Source: Pyxicephalus adspersus (taxonomy: Eukaryota > Chordata > Amphibia > Anura > Pyxicephalidae). From it: a stretch of DNA of 64,000 nt. The position numbers and the translations under genes are program-made. Location: assembly GCF_032062135.1 (NCBI RefSeq), contig NC_092864.1, positions 24,584,571-24,648,570 on the forward strand, given 5' to 3'. Under the pieces are notes generated by a model. It was not told where the DNA came from and searched no databases. It saw nothing but the letters and a program-made list of their open reading frames with translations. Of this stretch, positions 33,347 through 46,678 are shown piece by piece; within the stretch, counting starts at the first letter, position 1, and each line of letters starts with the position of its first letter.

Positions 33347-34119
33347 GTGCACATACTCTTTTCATTAAAGCCATTTAATTCATATGTTGAACTTAATTTG
33401 TTCAGTAAAGGTATGGCAATGTTAAATTTTGTGCACAATGTTTGCTATACAAAACTGGAAGTTACGATAAAACTTTTAGAAACCTTCCCTACGGAAATTC
33501 AAACTTTTTTTAAGAGTCTATTCACACATGTGCATTGTGGTAGTGTATAGTAAAACACTTGTTTTAACACACCTTACTGCAGCATGCAACAGTACACAGC
33601 CATTCATTTTCCGTGGCATTCCAACCCATATATAACAAACATGCACCTGTGCAATAACAAGACAAAAACCCAGATGCTTTGTGCTGCTCTGTTATCAAAA
33701 AAAGTTCAGGTGCATTTTTTCACAGGCTCAGGAATATTGGAAGCGCATTTAAGGTTAATTAACACAACGCATGAACTCTAAGACTTCACAAACATCTCCT
33801 AACAATTGTAGATCTACAATGAATGAACAATTCTTATATTACATTACTTCCCTTGTTTAAGAAACATGCAAGAGAAAAAGTCTGAAAGTTTATGAATAAA
33901 GCTTCATTCAGGAAATGTGAGTCACTGGGCTGATAACAACAGTGCAAAGCTTCTCTGATATGGTTAGAGATTGATAAGGCTAACTGCTCTTACTGACACC
34001 ATGGGACATATAAAACACAATTGCAATCTTTAAGCTTGAATTTAAATGCAGTTTAATTTATTGTACGCCTGTCGTTAGAGTAATATCTAGACTGCCATTG
34101 CTGATCCTATTCTCACAAT

Positions 34120-34250
34120 GGGCCTGATTTATTAAAGCTCTCCCAGGCTAAAGAGGCTACACTTTCTTCAGTGATCCAGCAAACCTGGAATGGATTTCAT
34201 AAAGTAATTTGTTAACAAATGTTTTTATTCTTGGACCAGATCCATTCCAG
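34120..34250. repeat. Truncated foldback MITE
   Basis: Begins GGGCCTGATTTATTAAAGCT and contains CCTGGAATGGAT, then its inverted counterpart ATCCATTCCAG at 34240-34250, where the second arm stops. The full frog element would be a long palindrome (from memory); here most of one arm is missing. Confidence 0.5.
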
Positions 34251-37177
34251 ACCCAATAAGTCAATCACCTGGAGCACCATAGAGGCTGTGAAACAAATAC
34301 CATAATCCTCCTGTTCTTTGTTTAGATTTGGTGTTATATCAACGACAGGGATCTGAAAAAAATACATAGACACAAAGGAAACTTTCACCCATGTTTTTAG
34401 CCTGTGCCAGATGTAAAGATTCCATAATAGTACAGTATGCTTTTTCAATATTGTTGATTCTTAAAAGATCTCACTAGGTCTAGGTTTATGTCTAAAGGTA
34501 AGTCACATTAAGGACTTGCCAGCAAGGGCATCACCAAAAAAAAGCACTTAATTGTTCCCTTGGGATTGCTCTCTTGCCAGCTATTATGTTGCAAAATGGG
34601 AGCAACAACAGAACAACACCTAACTAGGTCAGCCAGCAAGGAAATGGTGCCTATGATCCATGTGGGTATTCAATCTTGGCAATCGTATTGCTGGCAAGGT
34701 GCTGCTAGTGTCAGGGATGCTAGTCTTACCTATGGCCTTTCACATTCTATCAATTTTACATCTGTCATGGCTATTTACACATTCATATTAAACTTCATGT
34801 GAAATAGTCAGGCTATTCTCCACCCATTTTTCTTCCCTTGATGTACACATGTAAGCAAGTATCCATTCCACATACCGTGTAAGTAAGTTACAAAATAACC
34901 TTGTCATGGTGCTGTTCTCACACACAGAATCTATATATAAACATTTGCAACCATGCCAATATCATTGATGATGGTGCCCCCCTGTATACGGGCAGCTGAC
35001 CAGCCCTTAGATGTGGTGGTTGCATTAGAATAATATATACATGTACAGAAGATATCTTAAGTTCTTGCCCTTGTCACATGGTGTGAGCTCAAAAGACAAC
35101 ACAAACAACTTAATTCTTTTTGTGCAAAAGAATTTTTGTAACTGTAAGTATTTTTAAAGAAAAAAATGGTACATAGGATGAATTACTTTATAGGTAAAAA
35201 GTTTTATTCTCTATAGCTGTGCAAAGGTCAAGTATGATGTAAAACCCGCAATAATGAACAGCAGCAAGGATAAGCCCTTACCTGACCTAACTTGACAAAA
35301 CTAAAGTCTGGTTGGTGGATCTGAAATACTGTGCACATACTAACAACACCCAAATGAAAAAGCCTGAAAGTGCTTTATTTGACCAAACATATTCATCTTC
35401 TACAGATGTCTGAAACCAACAAACATCTGCTGCATTACTTAGTCCTTAAATGAAATCTGAAAATGATAATTGAACACTGACAACCACATACGAATTTGCA
35501 TAGGAGATAAAGGTTTCATGTACTCTCAAAGGCATTTGTAGAATAAAGTTGAATGTGCAGAAAATAGAAATAATCAGGGTTATTAAACAGGACTTGAACA
35601 AAGGTATTAACCTAAAGCAAACAGTCAGCAAAATTATTTTGTGATAATAATAAATTAAACCCAATTGGATGCTATGCCATAGCTTCTGCCTTTGTCACAT
35701 TATATTTGTTATTTGCACTAACTTTATAACATGAGCTCAGACATGTCCAATTATAAATCTATCAAACCTACCATAAACCTGGGCAATAATGAAATAAAAT
35801 ATAATCAATGAAATCTTTATGTCAAAATATCAGTAGACCCAGAGATATAGGCTGTTGACATTCAATGGAAATCTTAACTTTTATAGTAAAAGAAGAGCTT
35901 GGCTCGGTCCCTTCAGACTTCCCAAGTTCACCATTTGTCCTTTATGGTAAAGGAGGGCCTCAGAAACCAATAGGGAACCTGCCAAGCCTAATTTACATGT
36001 GCTGACGTTTGATGTCTTCTTTCGGGAAAAGCTAGTTGTTTGATAGATTTAGTTGTCCACCAACTTTAGTATGTGAGCCACTGATTGGTAATACATACAC
36101 AGATCACCATATAACTGGCACTCACCTAAATTCCTGAACTTGGTCTGGGCACCTAAACTGCATAAAATTCTTGTGACAAAACATTTCCAGTGAGAGGTTA
36201 CAGGTGAAATGGAAAACATTTCCTTTCTTATCTGCTAATGGTATTAAAAGTTACCTTAGATAAGCCAACTTGATACATAGAAAATGTTCTTTATTATATA
36301 AGAGATCTCTGGTGACTGGAGGGTTAAGAGGCTCACTGTAAAGTCCCAGGATATTTTTTTTTCTAGTATTTTGGAAGCCTCACACAGTGTTCTGATGAAA
36401 GAGGATTACAAATAAAATACAGATCACAATGCCCTTATGATGACTGAGCCAACAAACCTACTTGAAAAGCAAAGTCCAAAGCTAAAATGTGAAAATGCAC
36501 TGTGTGTATATCTGGAGGTCAGGATGAACACTGAATTCCAAATACAAATACCCAACAAATGTAAGAATTCTAGATCTGTGTCATTCATCTAATCAGGGCC
36601 CTCACCTGACTGAGTTGCTGCAGATTTCCCGATTAATTTAATTATCAGTAAAGGAAAATGTATTTTTTATTCTTTGTGATTTATAATGCTGAGGTTGTAA
36701 GTTTCTTTGCTTTGAGACTAAAATGAGCGGGTCTGATGTCATTATCACATATATAACGAGTTTCAGTCAACATGGTGAGGAGTTATTTTAGTCATTGCAA
36801 CACAATAATGAGCTTCAATTTGTTGCCTTTCTATATTTGCAGTTTGACATCTGCTCCATGACCAAGGACAACTCTGTTAACATTAGAAAACAACTTCTAG
36901 GGATTTTGCTGTCAGACAGGTAAATATGTAACCATTATGGATTGGACATTCTGCAGACATAACATGTATTTTTGAGCAGTGAATAATTCATTCTGTGATG
37001 AACTCTAAACAGAAAAAAGGACAACAGATCTCAAACCCAACCTGACTACTAGAAATGACCACCATACAGCTCCTCTACAGACACCTACCTAAATAATGAC
37101 CACGACTTTTAATAAACCATTCTGATTCTTTTATCCTGTCGAGATATAAGACAGGTAGGATATGATATATATATCCT
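34251..37177. other. Intergenic, nothing recognised
   Basis: About 2.9 kb of AT-rich sequence with no supportable gene, RNA or named repeat. Confidence 0.5.
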
Positions 37178-37490
37178 GGGCAGCAAGGTGGCTCAGTGGT
37201 TAACACTCTGGCCTTTGCGCCAGGTCCCAGGTTCTCCGCCAGGACACTATCTGCATGGAGTTTGCAGGTTCTCCCTGTGTTTGCATGGGTTTCCTCCCAC
37301 ATTCCAAAAACATGCAGAGGTTAATTGGCTTCCCCCAAAAATTGACCCTAGACTGTAATAAAGACATATGACTGAGGTAGGGCCTTAAGATTGTGAGCCC
37401 CTTTGAGGGACAGCTAGTGACATGACTATGGACTTTGTACTGTGCTGCGTAATATGTCAGCGCTATATAAAATACTGTGTAATAATAATA
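37178..37490 (+). repeat. tRNA-like SINE, copy 2
   Basis: The head GGGCAGCAAGGTGGCTCAGT contains a good pol III box A (TGGCTCAGTGG, 37189-37199). The box B position is degenerate. The body includes CACTATCTGCATGGAGTTTG and GGGACAGCTAGTGACATGAC; the tail ends with CTATATAAAAT and TAA triplets. The 3' part is shared with 24288-24619, 5780-5945 and 61400-61504. Confidence 0.75.
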
Positions 37491-40400
37491 TGGGGCACTA
37501 CATTTCCCTATCTAATACCTAGACATAGTCATCATACATTTTGTCACAGACATTAGGCTAGATTCTTAAAGCTAAAACACCGGGATAAGCAATTTTATAT
37601 TCAGTGCAGCAGTTATGTTCAGATGAGTCCTCGGAGATTTAAACCGTCACACAGCTAAAGAAAAATGATTCTCATACTTGTGAAATTTGTGAATTGGGCC
37701 GGGGTTCATTATTTGACCAATATTAGGTCTGGCTTTATGAAAGGAGGAGAAGGGTGAGGAGGGTTCAAACTAAGCAATTGTTCCAGGTTCCCAACTGACA
37801 ATATAGTAGGGGGTGGATGGAGCTGGAATGCTGTGCAATTGGGGCCCCCATATCCTATTTTCCCAGAGCCCAATTTGGTCTAAAATCATCCCTAAACACA
37901 TTGTAGTCCTATACCACCTGTATGCTGGATTTGAACACAGAACTCCCCACTATAAGCTATAATAGTACATCTGAGATTTCAATCCATGTACATCATCAGA
38001 TGTTAGAACTCTTCAAACAATGATGTATTCATTGATGATGAATGATGTGTTCAATGTTATTGCATCAATAAAATGTAAAATAATCCAGATTTTTATATGT
38101 AATTGATTGCAGAGGTTCATTGTGACAGCCAGGGAAATTAAACATTTTCAGAAGACAGCCAGTTCACCCTCCTGGTTTCCCAACCCAAGTAATAAATCCT
38201 TGGCAGTGCTAACTAATAAATGGAGAGACAGAAGAGACTTATAATGACTTTGTCAACAGATAGAATATATAGCTTGCATAAAACCATGCTGGATTAGTGT
38301 GTCTTCCGGATTGTAGTGCACTGGATTAGAGTGTCACAATCTATCTAAACACACAAATGTGCATTAAAACTATTTTTAAACTAAAAGCAAGATATATTTC
38401 TAATGCCAATGCTCTCATCTTAAATCAGGTAGGTACACATTTCAGCCCGAGCTTTATCCCTATTTTTGGGCTGAGTTGGAGAGATTTTTCCACTTCCACT
38501 TCTAGCACCCATTACATAGAAAGGAAGTTATGAAAAATCTGACCAACTGGGAGACAACAATTAAACTTCATATGATAAAACTTCATATGATAAATACTTT
38601 TCCAATATTTAAAACAAGAAGACTGTACATCAGCATGGACACCTAATATTGTAAATGTTTTCTGTTTAACTACAGTGACAAACTATCAAACTATCTTGGT
38701 TCTGTCATTTATTCCCTATTCTGTTCTTTGCAATACCCCCATTCCACTTTGTCAGTTGTATTGTGTAGTAGAAGTAAATCATGGACACCAATGACAATCA
38801 CTAAGAGAGCGTGTGCAGACTTGATGTGTCTGCTCCTATGAGCCACGCATGCTAATTGTCTGCTGTACATCTCTGCGGGCGGTTCTCTTTAAACCAGCAA
38901 GATGTATATAGGCAATACCTTTGTTGGTAATTATAAATATATTTGTCAAGAATAATAATCTTCAAAGCTTGCATAATAAAAAAAAAAGAATTTACCAATA
39001 CCATGTATTTCCTTTTTGTAAGGAAAATCAGACTCTGTATCGTCAGCAGTCAGATATTACCTATATCAACACACTATTCATGTAATAACTACACTTCATT
39101 TATCCAATCATGGTAATGCAAATTGTTTTTATTATATAACTTTGTACATGATTGGGTATTTAAATTGAACACAGCTTTAACACATTTACTAAGCTCAGAG
39201 AAGATACACTTTCCAAAGAGAACAACCTCTACTTATTGAATATATGTATATCCCAATCTCACTATTACAAACATTCTAATGTAAAGGTAAATAAAACTCA
39301 AAAGGGGGCTCTTCTTCCTCTAACGTCTCTTGGATCCCTGTACAGAGAGTGCTAGGGGCAGATGAAGGTGCAAATGATCAAAGAAGAAAAAAACAAGAAT
39401 ATTTTATGTAACTTGAATAATTTTGGAGTAAATTCAATACTTTCTGAATATTTGCAGTTATCTGGAATTATCAACTTTGAGATCTGTCAGTGAAAACCTC
39501 CAGATCATATGAACATCAGTATCTTTAGTTATCTCAGGATTTTATTTTTTATTTATTGCAGCATCTTACTCTCCCAAAAACTAACTTTTATTTTCTGTTC
39601 AGCATTACGTTCAGTTGTCTACAAACCCACTGAGTATTGTGACATTTCTAATAATAGGATGAGGTGTACAGGTGGATGTATAAAGACAATAGGCAAACAG
39701 GTAAGTGTGGTAAAATACATAAATAGGAACTGATTTACTGATAAAGGTTTTGTATTTCTCTCTTCCAGGTAACTGAGCCAGGTCGGTGACCTCAACTTTT
39801 CCTATTTAAGTTAAATCTAGTTAGGTCACCTGCCCCAGCTTTGATTGGACAGTAAAGCAGCAGCAGCGGCAACAACATTTAAAATACATGTGATGATAAA
39901 AAACAGGTAAGTGCACTAAGAGGTGCTTTATATTGTCACATGATTCTAACTGCTCTCTACTATATCCAATTGGCTGGCGATACACTTAAAGAGAGTTGAA
40001 CAATAATTTTGTGGTTAGCTCTGTGCAGTGATGAGCCAACTTTATTTATTACCTGGCTCATCATGTCAGGTTTTACATCTCTCAACATTCCATTCCCTAT
40101 CACTCAACAAACATCTAGATTGTTATAACTGTATGACCACAAGTGACAAGAGACACAACAGACCTGCCTTTCTTGACCTCTTAACATGGGGGAACCCTTG
40201 AAATATCTCCAGGTCATCAGGGAACACCCATTATATTTACTATATCCACAGCTCCCAGTATATTAGGATGGAGGTCAGTGGGAAGAATGTCTCTTACATT
40301 GTTGGCTAGTAGGAAGAATGTCACTCTTACAAAAAGATAAGTCCTCACCACATATATGAATTGGTAAACTGCTATATATTACATATTTATTGGGTTTGGT

Positions 40401-42953
40401 AATCCTTTATCAAATCATTGTTTAGCTCTCATTCTATAATAATGCTAATTGTCTGCTTCTCACGGTAATCCAATAGCCCCAGGGTCAATGACCTTTAACA
40501 AGTACTTCTTTCACATGCTGCAAGCTTGTGTGAGATCTGTGGCTCAAAATGTATTGAATTCAGAGACAGCCAGGCAACTAGCATGTTGAGAACGAGATGA
40601 GGCATGCCACTTCCCATTTTTTGTTTAATGGTTATGAAAATGAGGGCATCCAACTTTTTACAAATACAGACAAAAGTTTCATGAGTTTATCAGAAGTGTT
40701 TATTTTACCATTATTACAGTCAAAAGTAATTGACAAAAGTAAAACAACTTTGTTAGTGTAGTGCATACTGAGCACTGCAGGTAGGTATACAGGAATACTA
40801 TTTTTCTAACCAGTTTTCTAGGAGTCACATGACCATGATGGCCTTGCTGCCCATTGCTTTCATAGCGGCTGGAGGCAGAAACTACGAGACATCCCTGTGC
40901 CACCTCTTTCAGTCCCAATGTTGTTGGTGCTCCCCGTAGGCTGGAATTGTCCATGTGCTGACATGCTCATTTTCAACAAGCAGAAAGTGACAAAAAGTGT
41001 TGTCAGCCCTCTCCTGAAAATAATAATTCAAGCTGCACATACCTAGCAGGCTCATCAGGTTTAAAATAAATATAGGCAGTGGAAAGGCATAATTTGATCT
41101 ATTCTTAGTTTAATGTATCCCTGCTGCCACAGAAATACACAGAAATACTTAGTAATGCACAAAAGCCTTTACCTGATGATGCAAAACTTAATTTACTCCA
41201 TTAGCACTAAGAAAAAAAAAAAGATATTGTTGTAGGTTGAAATCCAACTCCTACATAAACATTAAGTCAGGAAGAGGAATTGGATTTTAATTTAGGTACA
41301 TTTAATGAAATGGATGGATATACATTTTTAAGGTGAGACCAAAATGAGGCCAAGTGGCAAAGCCATTTTAGTCCCCTATAGAGCTAAAAATAACATTGTC
41401 ATAGGATGACTATATTGCACTGCAAAATAGCTTGAGTCAATATTCTTTAAAGGAAACGGTTCATTGAAAAATGTGATGGTTGTCATTGCTGACCAGTTAG
41501 GAAATTAATAGTAACTTTACTATAATATTGACCCTCTATCTTTTAATATTTTGAGTATTTGGACCAAAACAAGCAAGCAAAAAAATAGACTTGATTTTGA
41601 CGTCCCTGGTCACTGAATCATAAGTAATTGAAACTAATCTGAGGCTAAGCATAAATGCCAGATTTTTGGCATTTTCAGAAGGCCAGCAATGGCAGGTCTT
41701 GTAGGGTTTTAATGACAAATGTGAAAATGATGAAATGTGAAATATGAATGATGGTGTTTTCATTTTTTATACCATCAGTATGTGGTGTGGAGAGCAAAGC
41801 TGACTTCTATTATGTACCTCCAGGGAACAATCATATAGTCAAAGGTTTCCAACTTACCTGACCATTTCATACCAGCACTGCAAGAAGTATTCTTTATATA
41901 TAAAGCAGTGAAACTGACATTCCTTTAAACATTATCTGGTGGGGAATCTTCCAGGTCGCTGTGTTTCAATGACAGTAATTTATTTTCCACCTGGAAATGT
42001 CAGATTCACGTCTTTATAAATAGTATATAAAGTAAAATCTGCTTCTGGGGTAAAATTATATCACACAGACCTAAGGCTGTTTTGTTTCCAATGAGTTATG
42101 TAATGTCCAGGCATTACCAAATTTAACCCCCTCTAGATCATGTTTTACCATGTTTTACCTTGTTACTAGTGGGACAAGCTTGTATTATTCCATGTGAGAT
42201 CATCACCAGGCTTGGAAAAGTTTTGCAGGGGAGTTAAGTTCTGAATAGCAGGTAGGCAAGCCCCAAAACTATACCTCCTTAGAATCCTTTCCCTGTCTGC
42301 TGAATTGAGCACACCTTTGGGATTTAAGGCAAATAAATTTATGCATATAGAGGGGGGCAGAGATGGTTGGGGTAAAGGTGCAGTTATTTGCTTTGTTGAT
42401 AATTTGGAATAACTTTTGGATATTGCACCAGATTCTGTTACGTGCCCCTTGTTAGCAATGAATGGGTTGTATAAAAAGCAAGCAGTGACAACACTGGTTG
42501 GGTTTTCAATAAAGAAAAGCCCCAGTTGTCAGTTTAAATGAAGTTAGGTGGGGAGATTCTGTACTTGCAGCTTCTTTTAGAAGGCTAAACATAGGTAAAT
42601 GTGCAATACATGCACAACATACAATACATGTACCCCTAAATCTGTGAAGCTTGTTCACATGCATTGCACTGCACTGGAGCTTTCTTGTAAACAAACAAGC
42701 ATGGGATACAGTGGATTATTGCTGAGATGATTTACACTTGCTGTTTGAATAACTAATTCTCAGTACACTTGTACTGTGCACACAGATGAGTCATAAACAA
42801 GAATTTATCCTGAGAAATTACATGGGCTTATTTAATAACACAATGCCCAAATGTGTTTCCCACAGCCACAAGACAGGTTCTTCTATTTTACCAGGTGGGA
42901 AATAAAAGCTTGAATGTGATTGTGGCTGCAGACACAAGGTAGTGGTACTAGAC
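37491..42953. other. Intergenic, mostly featureless
   Basis: A short direct duplication (AAACTTCATATGAT twice) occurs near 38564-38592. A fragment similar to the 11.3 kb TIR MITE lies near 41951-42025. No gene is supportable. Confidence 0.45.
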
Positions 42954-43018
42954 CAGCGTTTCTCATGGACCCCACAGTTCATTCCTGCAGAGGTTGCTAC
43001 GAGTTCCTTGAGCAATCA
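42954..43018. mobile_element. hAT terminal fragment, 'CAGCGTTTCTCA' end
   Basis: Starts CAGCGTTTCTCATGGACCCC and contains AGAGGTTGCTACGAG and TTCCTTGAGCAAT, a hAT terminal sequence common in frogs (from memory). No opposite end was found, so it is probably truncated. Confidence 0.4.
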
Positions 43019-44665
43019 ACCTCATTTTAAATGACACCAATAATCTCTTTCTCTATCTGTAAGGGTGAAATTCTTCCAATTGACCACCACACTGTGATTA
43101 AAAGAATTATAGCAGGAGTTCCCTATAACCTCAAAATTATTGTAAGCATTCCCCCATGGTAAAATTATAGAAAAAGGCTGCAGTAGGAGAATGAGTGGTA
43201 ACACTAGGGATGGAACCATCAGTATTTCATTTTCCTTCACTGGCCAGTCATAGGTTGGGGACAAAGAGGTGATTGATCTGTATTGTTTTACAACAGTAGA
43301 GAAAAGTCAGGTCACCAACCTGGGTTTGCTGTCTAGCACAACTGTGAAAACTTTTAAAACTGACGAAACAAAAAAAAAAAAAACTCTGGCTGGTAAAACA
43401 GAACCATGTATTCATTTCAATTCTGTTTTAGTTATTCATCTTGAGGTCAGCTTTATTACAAGAAACAAGTGCTCCAGGTAATGATACAGAGTAAGTCGCA
43501 ACAAACAAATAGAAAGTCGCTTTCAGCGGCCGATAATAACATATCTAGTTACTATGATCTATGCTACTATGGTGTATTGTTCTTTGCATTGTGGTTAAAA
43601 AAAATTTATTACACATATAAAGTTACTACATGTCTGATACTAGTACTGTCCTAGATTTTTAGGAATTGTCCCAGAAGATTTCTCTGGTTTGTATGACAGT
43701 ACAGCTAAAATGATCATTTTCATGTTGAATTACCTTCTTCAGTGATTCTTTAAGTACATTTCTTTCTGAAGAACACCACAAAACTGTTTAATATAAATTT
43801 ATATTTCAGGTGTATAAGTTTTCCCCATTGGGATGTAAAGTGCTTTTTGGTTCTCTGTACTACTGTGATATGTAGAGAGCACGGCAGCGAAACTTTCCAT
43901 AAAATGATAGTAAATTACTGCCGGCTATGTAGTTATGTTGTTATACCCAGCTATTGTTTTCTTTTAGGCCCAGTAATTAGGCAATCGTATAATGCTAGAC
44001 ACAGGCTTCATTGAGCTAGAAAAACTTATCCTGTAGAAGTACCTGTACAGGTGAAGGTAAGGTAGAGTTGCAGTAAATTCACACATTACCTGCTCTCTCT
44101 TTCTCTCTGCGGGTGTCAGGATGACTTATATGTGCGGTCAGGGTCCAGTAGGTCAGGTGCAGCTCAGTAAGATGCAGGGAGGTAGCAGAGGTCTGGCTTC
44201 TATTGCTGAGAGCCTGAGGATAGTACACGTAGCTTTAGTGCACGGTTGGGGAAGGGGTGGGATCTGGCAGCATCTCACATGCAAAAACTAAACAAGCCCT
44301 AGAAGCTCTTCCAGCTGTGGCACATGCTCAGCTCTGCCAGTTGTCACACTAGCTCTGAAAGTAAATGTTCCCATTCTTATTTAGAAAGAACACCTAGGTA
44401 AATATGCATATATGCGCAGCGTTACTGAAACAATGTGCTTTATTGTGATAAAGAGGACTTTGAGAGACGTTCTGTTATACAAGACTGGTGCACAAGTTAC
44501 CATTCACTGAGGTCACCGGTATTTTTAAAGAAAAAAAATATATTTGTGATGCCATGCTATTTGGTGTTTTTACATTGGACTTTGCTGCCTCCACTTTGAT
44601 ATCTCTGGAAAGGTGAGCTGTAGTATCCTGAGTGCTAACAGAGACCTCTGTGACTACCTGCACCC
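43019..44665. other. Intergenic, nothing recognised
   Basis: A poly-A run occurs at 43371-43383. No gene is supportable. Confidence 0.45.
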
Positions 44666-44668
44666 TAA

Positions 44669-45835
44669 GGATGGGTACACACGTGCAATAATTATCGTTG
44701 GAAAAGATCTTTCACGATCATTTCCAATCACAAAGGACTGCACAATGCATGAATGAGCGCCGTATATACAGCACCATTCTGCTCTATGAAGAGGGGGAGA
44801 ACGATGGAGTGGCACCCCGCTGCACTCTGTCCTCTTTGCTTTCATTAGAATCATTCATCTTCGGTGGATCCGCCAGGACAGATGACAGAACACTGGGTGC
44901 TACTTTTATGTGAGGTCAAGTCTTATCCCATGACCCTTATATATGACTCATGGTCTTATGAAATTTAGGAGTGCCCAGGGTCACTTTATTTGGCTGCTGA
45001 CCCTGGGTTGTTGTCTCTTTCTTTAGAAAATTATCATTTGATTGTAAACAATCAATATAAATGCTACAAGGTCCAATTCCTACCTGATTGTCACAAATGA
45101 TATTCGGCTTGGATGCATCACAAGGATCAGGATACAGACAGCATTTTAAAACGGTCCATACAAATCAGGTAGTTCCATTTGCATTTTGGTTGCACTTTTT
45201 TCCATTTCAAATATATTTTTAGAGAAGACAATATAGGTTATAAACACAAGACAAAATTCCAGACAAAAGAAATAAAAAAAGAATACAGAAGGGGTAGCAA
45301 TATACAAGAATAAGTTGTGGTTACATAGAACAGGTGACCTGCATGGGATAAATGAGGAATCCCTGCAATAGGACTTAAGAGACCTAAAGTTGGTGTTATA
45401 ATGGGTGCTGAACCATGCAACTTAGAGCAGAGCACCAGATAGTGTCTTAAGGAGATAAAGTGAGGCAAAGAAGAGAGAGAGGGGGGTCGAAAAGAAAAAA
45501 AGAAGGGGAAACCATCACACTTAAGGGAAAGGTAAGGGTGGGGGAACTGGTGAATCTGAGGATTACATGCATGTTGCTTGGTTTCAGGCAATTTCAGTTC
45601 ATCTCTCCATGTATCTGTCCTGGCGGATCCATGAACGGCAAACGACCGCAATGCAAGTGAAGAGTAAAGGAGCACAGAAGGGTGCCGATCACTTGTTCTC
45701 CCCCCTCCCCTATTCATAGATCAGAATGGCGCTGTATGTACAAGCACTCGTCCATGCATCTTTAAGTCTTTTGTCGTTGGAAAAGATTGTAAAAGATCCT
45801 TTCCAACGACAAAAATCTTAAGTGTGTACGTAGCT
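44669..45835. mobile_element. Long Harbinger-like TIR element
   Basis: Left end GGATGGGTACACACGTGCAA; right end reverse complement AGCTACGTACACACTTAAG. The flanks are TAA (44666-44668) and TTA (45836-45838), so the duplication is imperfect. Both ends carry a sub-terminal hairpin built from GTCGTTGGAAA and TTTCCAACGAC, clearest at 45772-45809. The 1167-base element holds inverted internal copies of GGATCCGCCAGGACAGAT. A 159-codon minus frame inside shows no transposase motif. Confidence 0.6.
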
Positions 45836-45838
45836 TTA

Positions 45839-46527
45839 GAGCTGTGATAATATAGAATAGACTTCCTCATGAAACTGTTTAGCATTTTGATCTGATGAAG
45901 AAACTTAAGATCCAAAGAGTATCGGGATCAAATGTGAGTATAGGGTTCTGTGAGAATATGCAGGGTTATGCTGGGTTTCTGACAAGAAGCTGAGCCGCAC
46001 GTGCGCAGCGTCAGCTTTAGTTGCCAAGGAATCCGACCATTCCTGGCTTCCCTTGCATGTGGCGGGATGCTGTATGATTATGTCATTCTGGCACGGCCAA
46101 TAGATGACCAAAGATCTTCTGGAAGCATGGAAGCGCCGGGCACTTGAATGTGAACAGGTGAGCTTGCCAGGTTTAGTTCTGCTTCAACTAAAATCTCCAC
46201 TACTACCCAGAAACAGCCCAGCATTCAGCAGTGCCAGGAAGGTCTGGTAAGCAGCTGCGGGTATTTGTAGGCCCCTCAATGTGTGTGGAAAAACCGCAGA
46301 AATAAAACATCACTATATCTTCTAGTGACACAATAGGTGATGTTATCATTAGGCAGCGCTGTTGGAATGGAATTAGAGTCTGATAATAAGTAACAAAGGG
46401 CTGCTTCAAGCAGAATTTCTGAACTGTTTAATTTATAGTCGAATGATTCTTATTTAGCAGCATTGTAAAGTTCCAACTAGAAGTCATTTAAAGTTACATC
46501 TGTAAAGCAGAAGGTATTCCTGTATAT
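45839..46527. other. Intergenic, nothing recognised
   Basis: Sequence between two mobile elements, with no supportable gene. Confidence 0.4.
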
Positions 46528-46678
46528 CAGGGCTGTCCCACTCCAGTCCTTACGGGCCACAAACAAGTCAGATTTTTCATATAAACATAATTTTTTTCAA
46601 ACCTTTCCTAACTACATTTACTCTGTATTAAAATGTGTGTAGGTCCTGGCCCTGAAGGACCAGAGTTGGAGAGCCCGG
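46528..46678. mobile_element. hAT-like MITE, 'CAGGGCTGTCC' ends
   Basis: The left end CAGGGCTGTCCCACTCCAGT pairs with the right end read in reverse (CCGGGCTCTCCAACTCTGGT). About 150 bases, no coding capacity. An 8-base duplication could not be shown. Confidence 0.55.

Noticed and set aside
45238..45717. 159-codon minus-strand open frame
   Set aside because: Lies inside a Harbinger-like TIR element, low-complexity composition, no transposase or other family motif.
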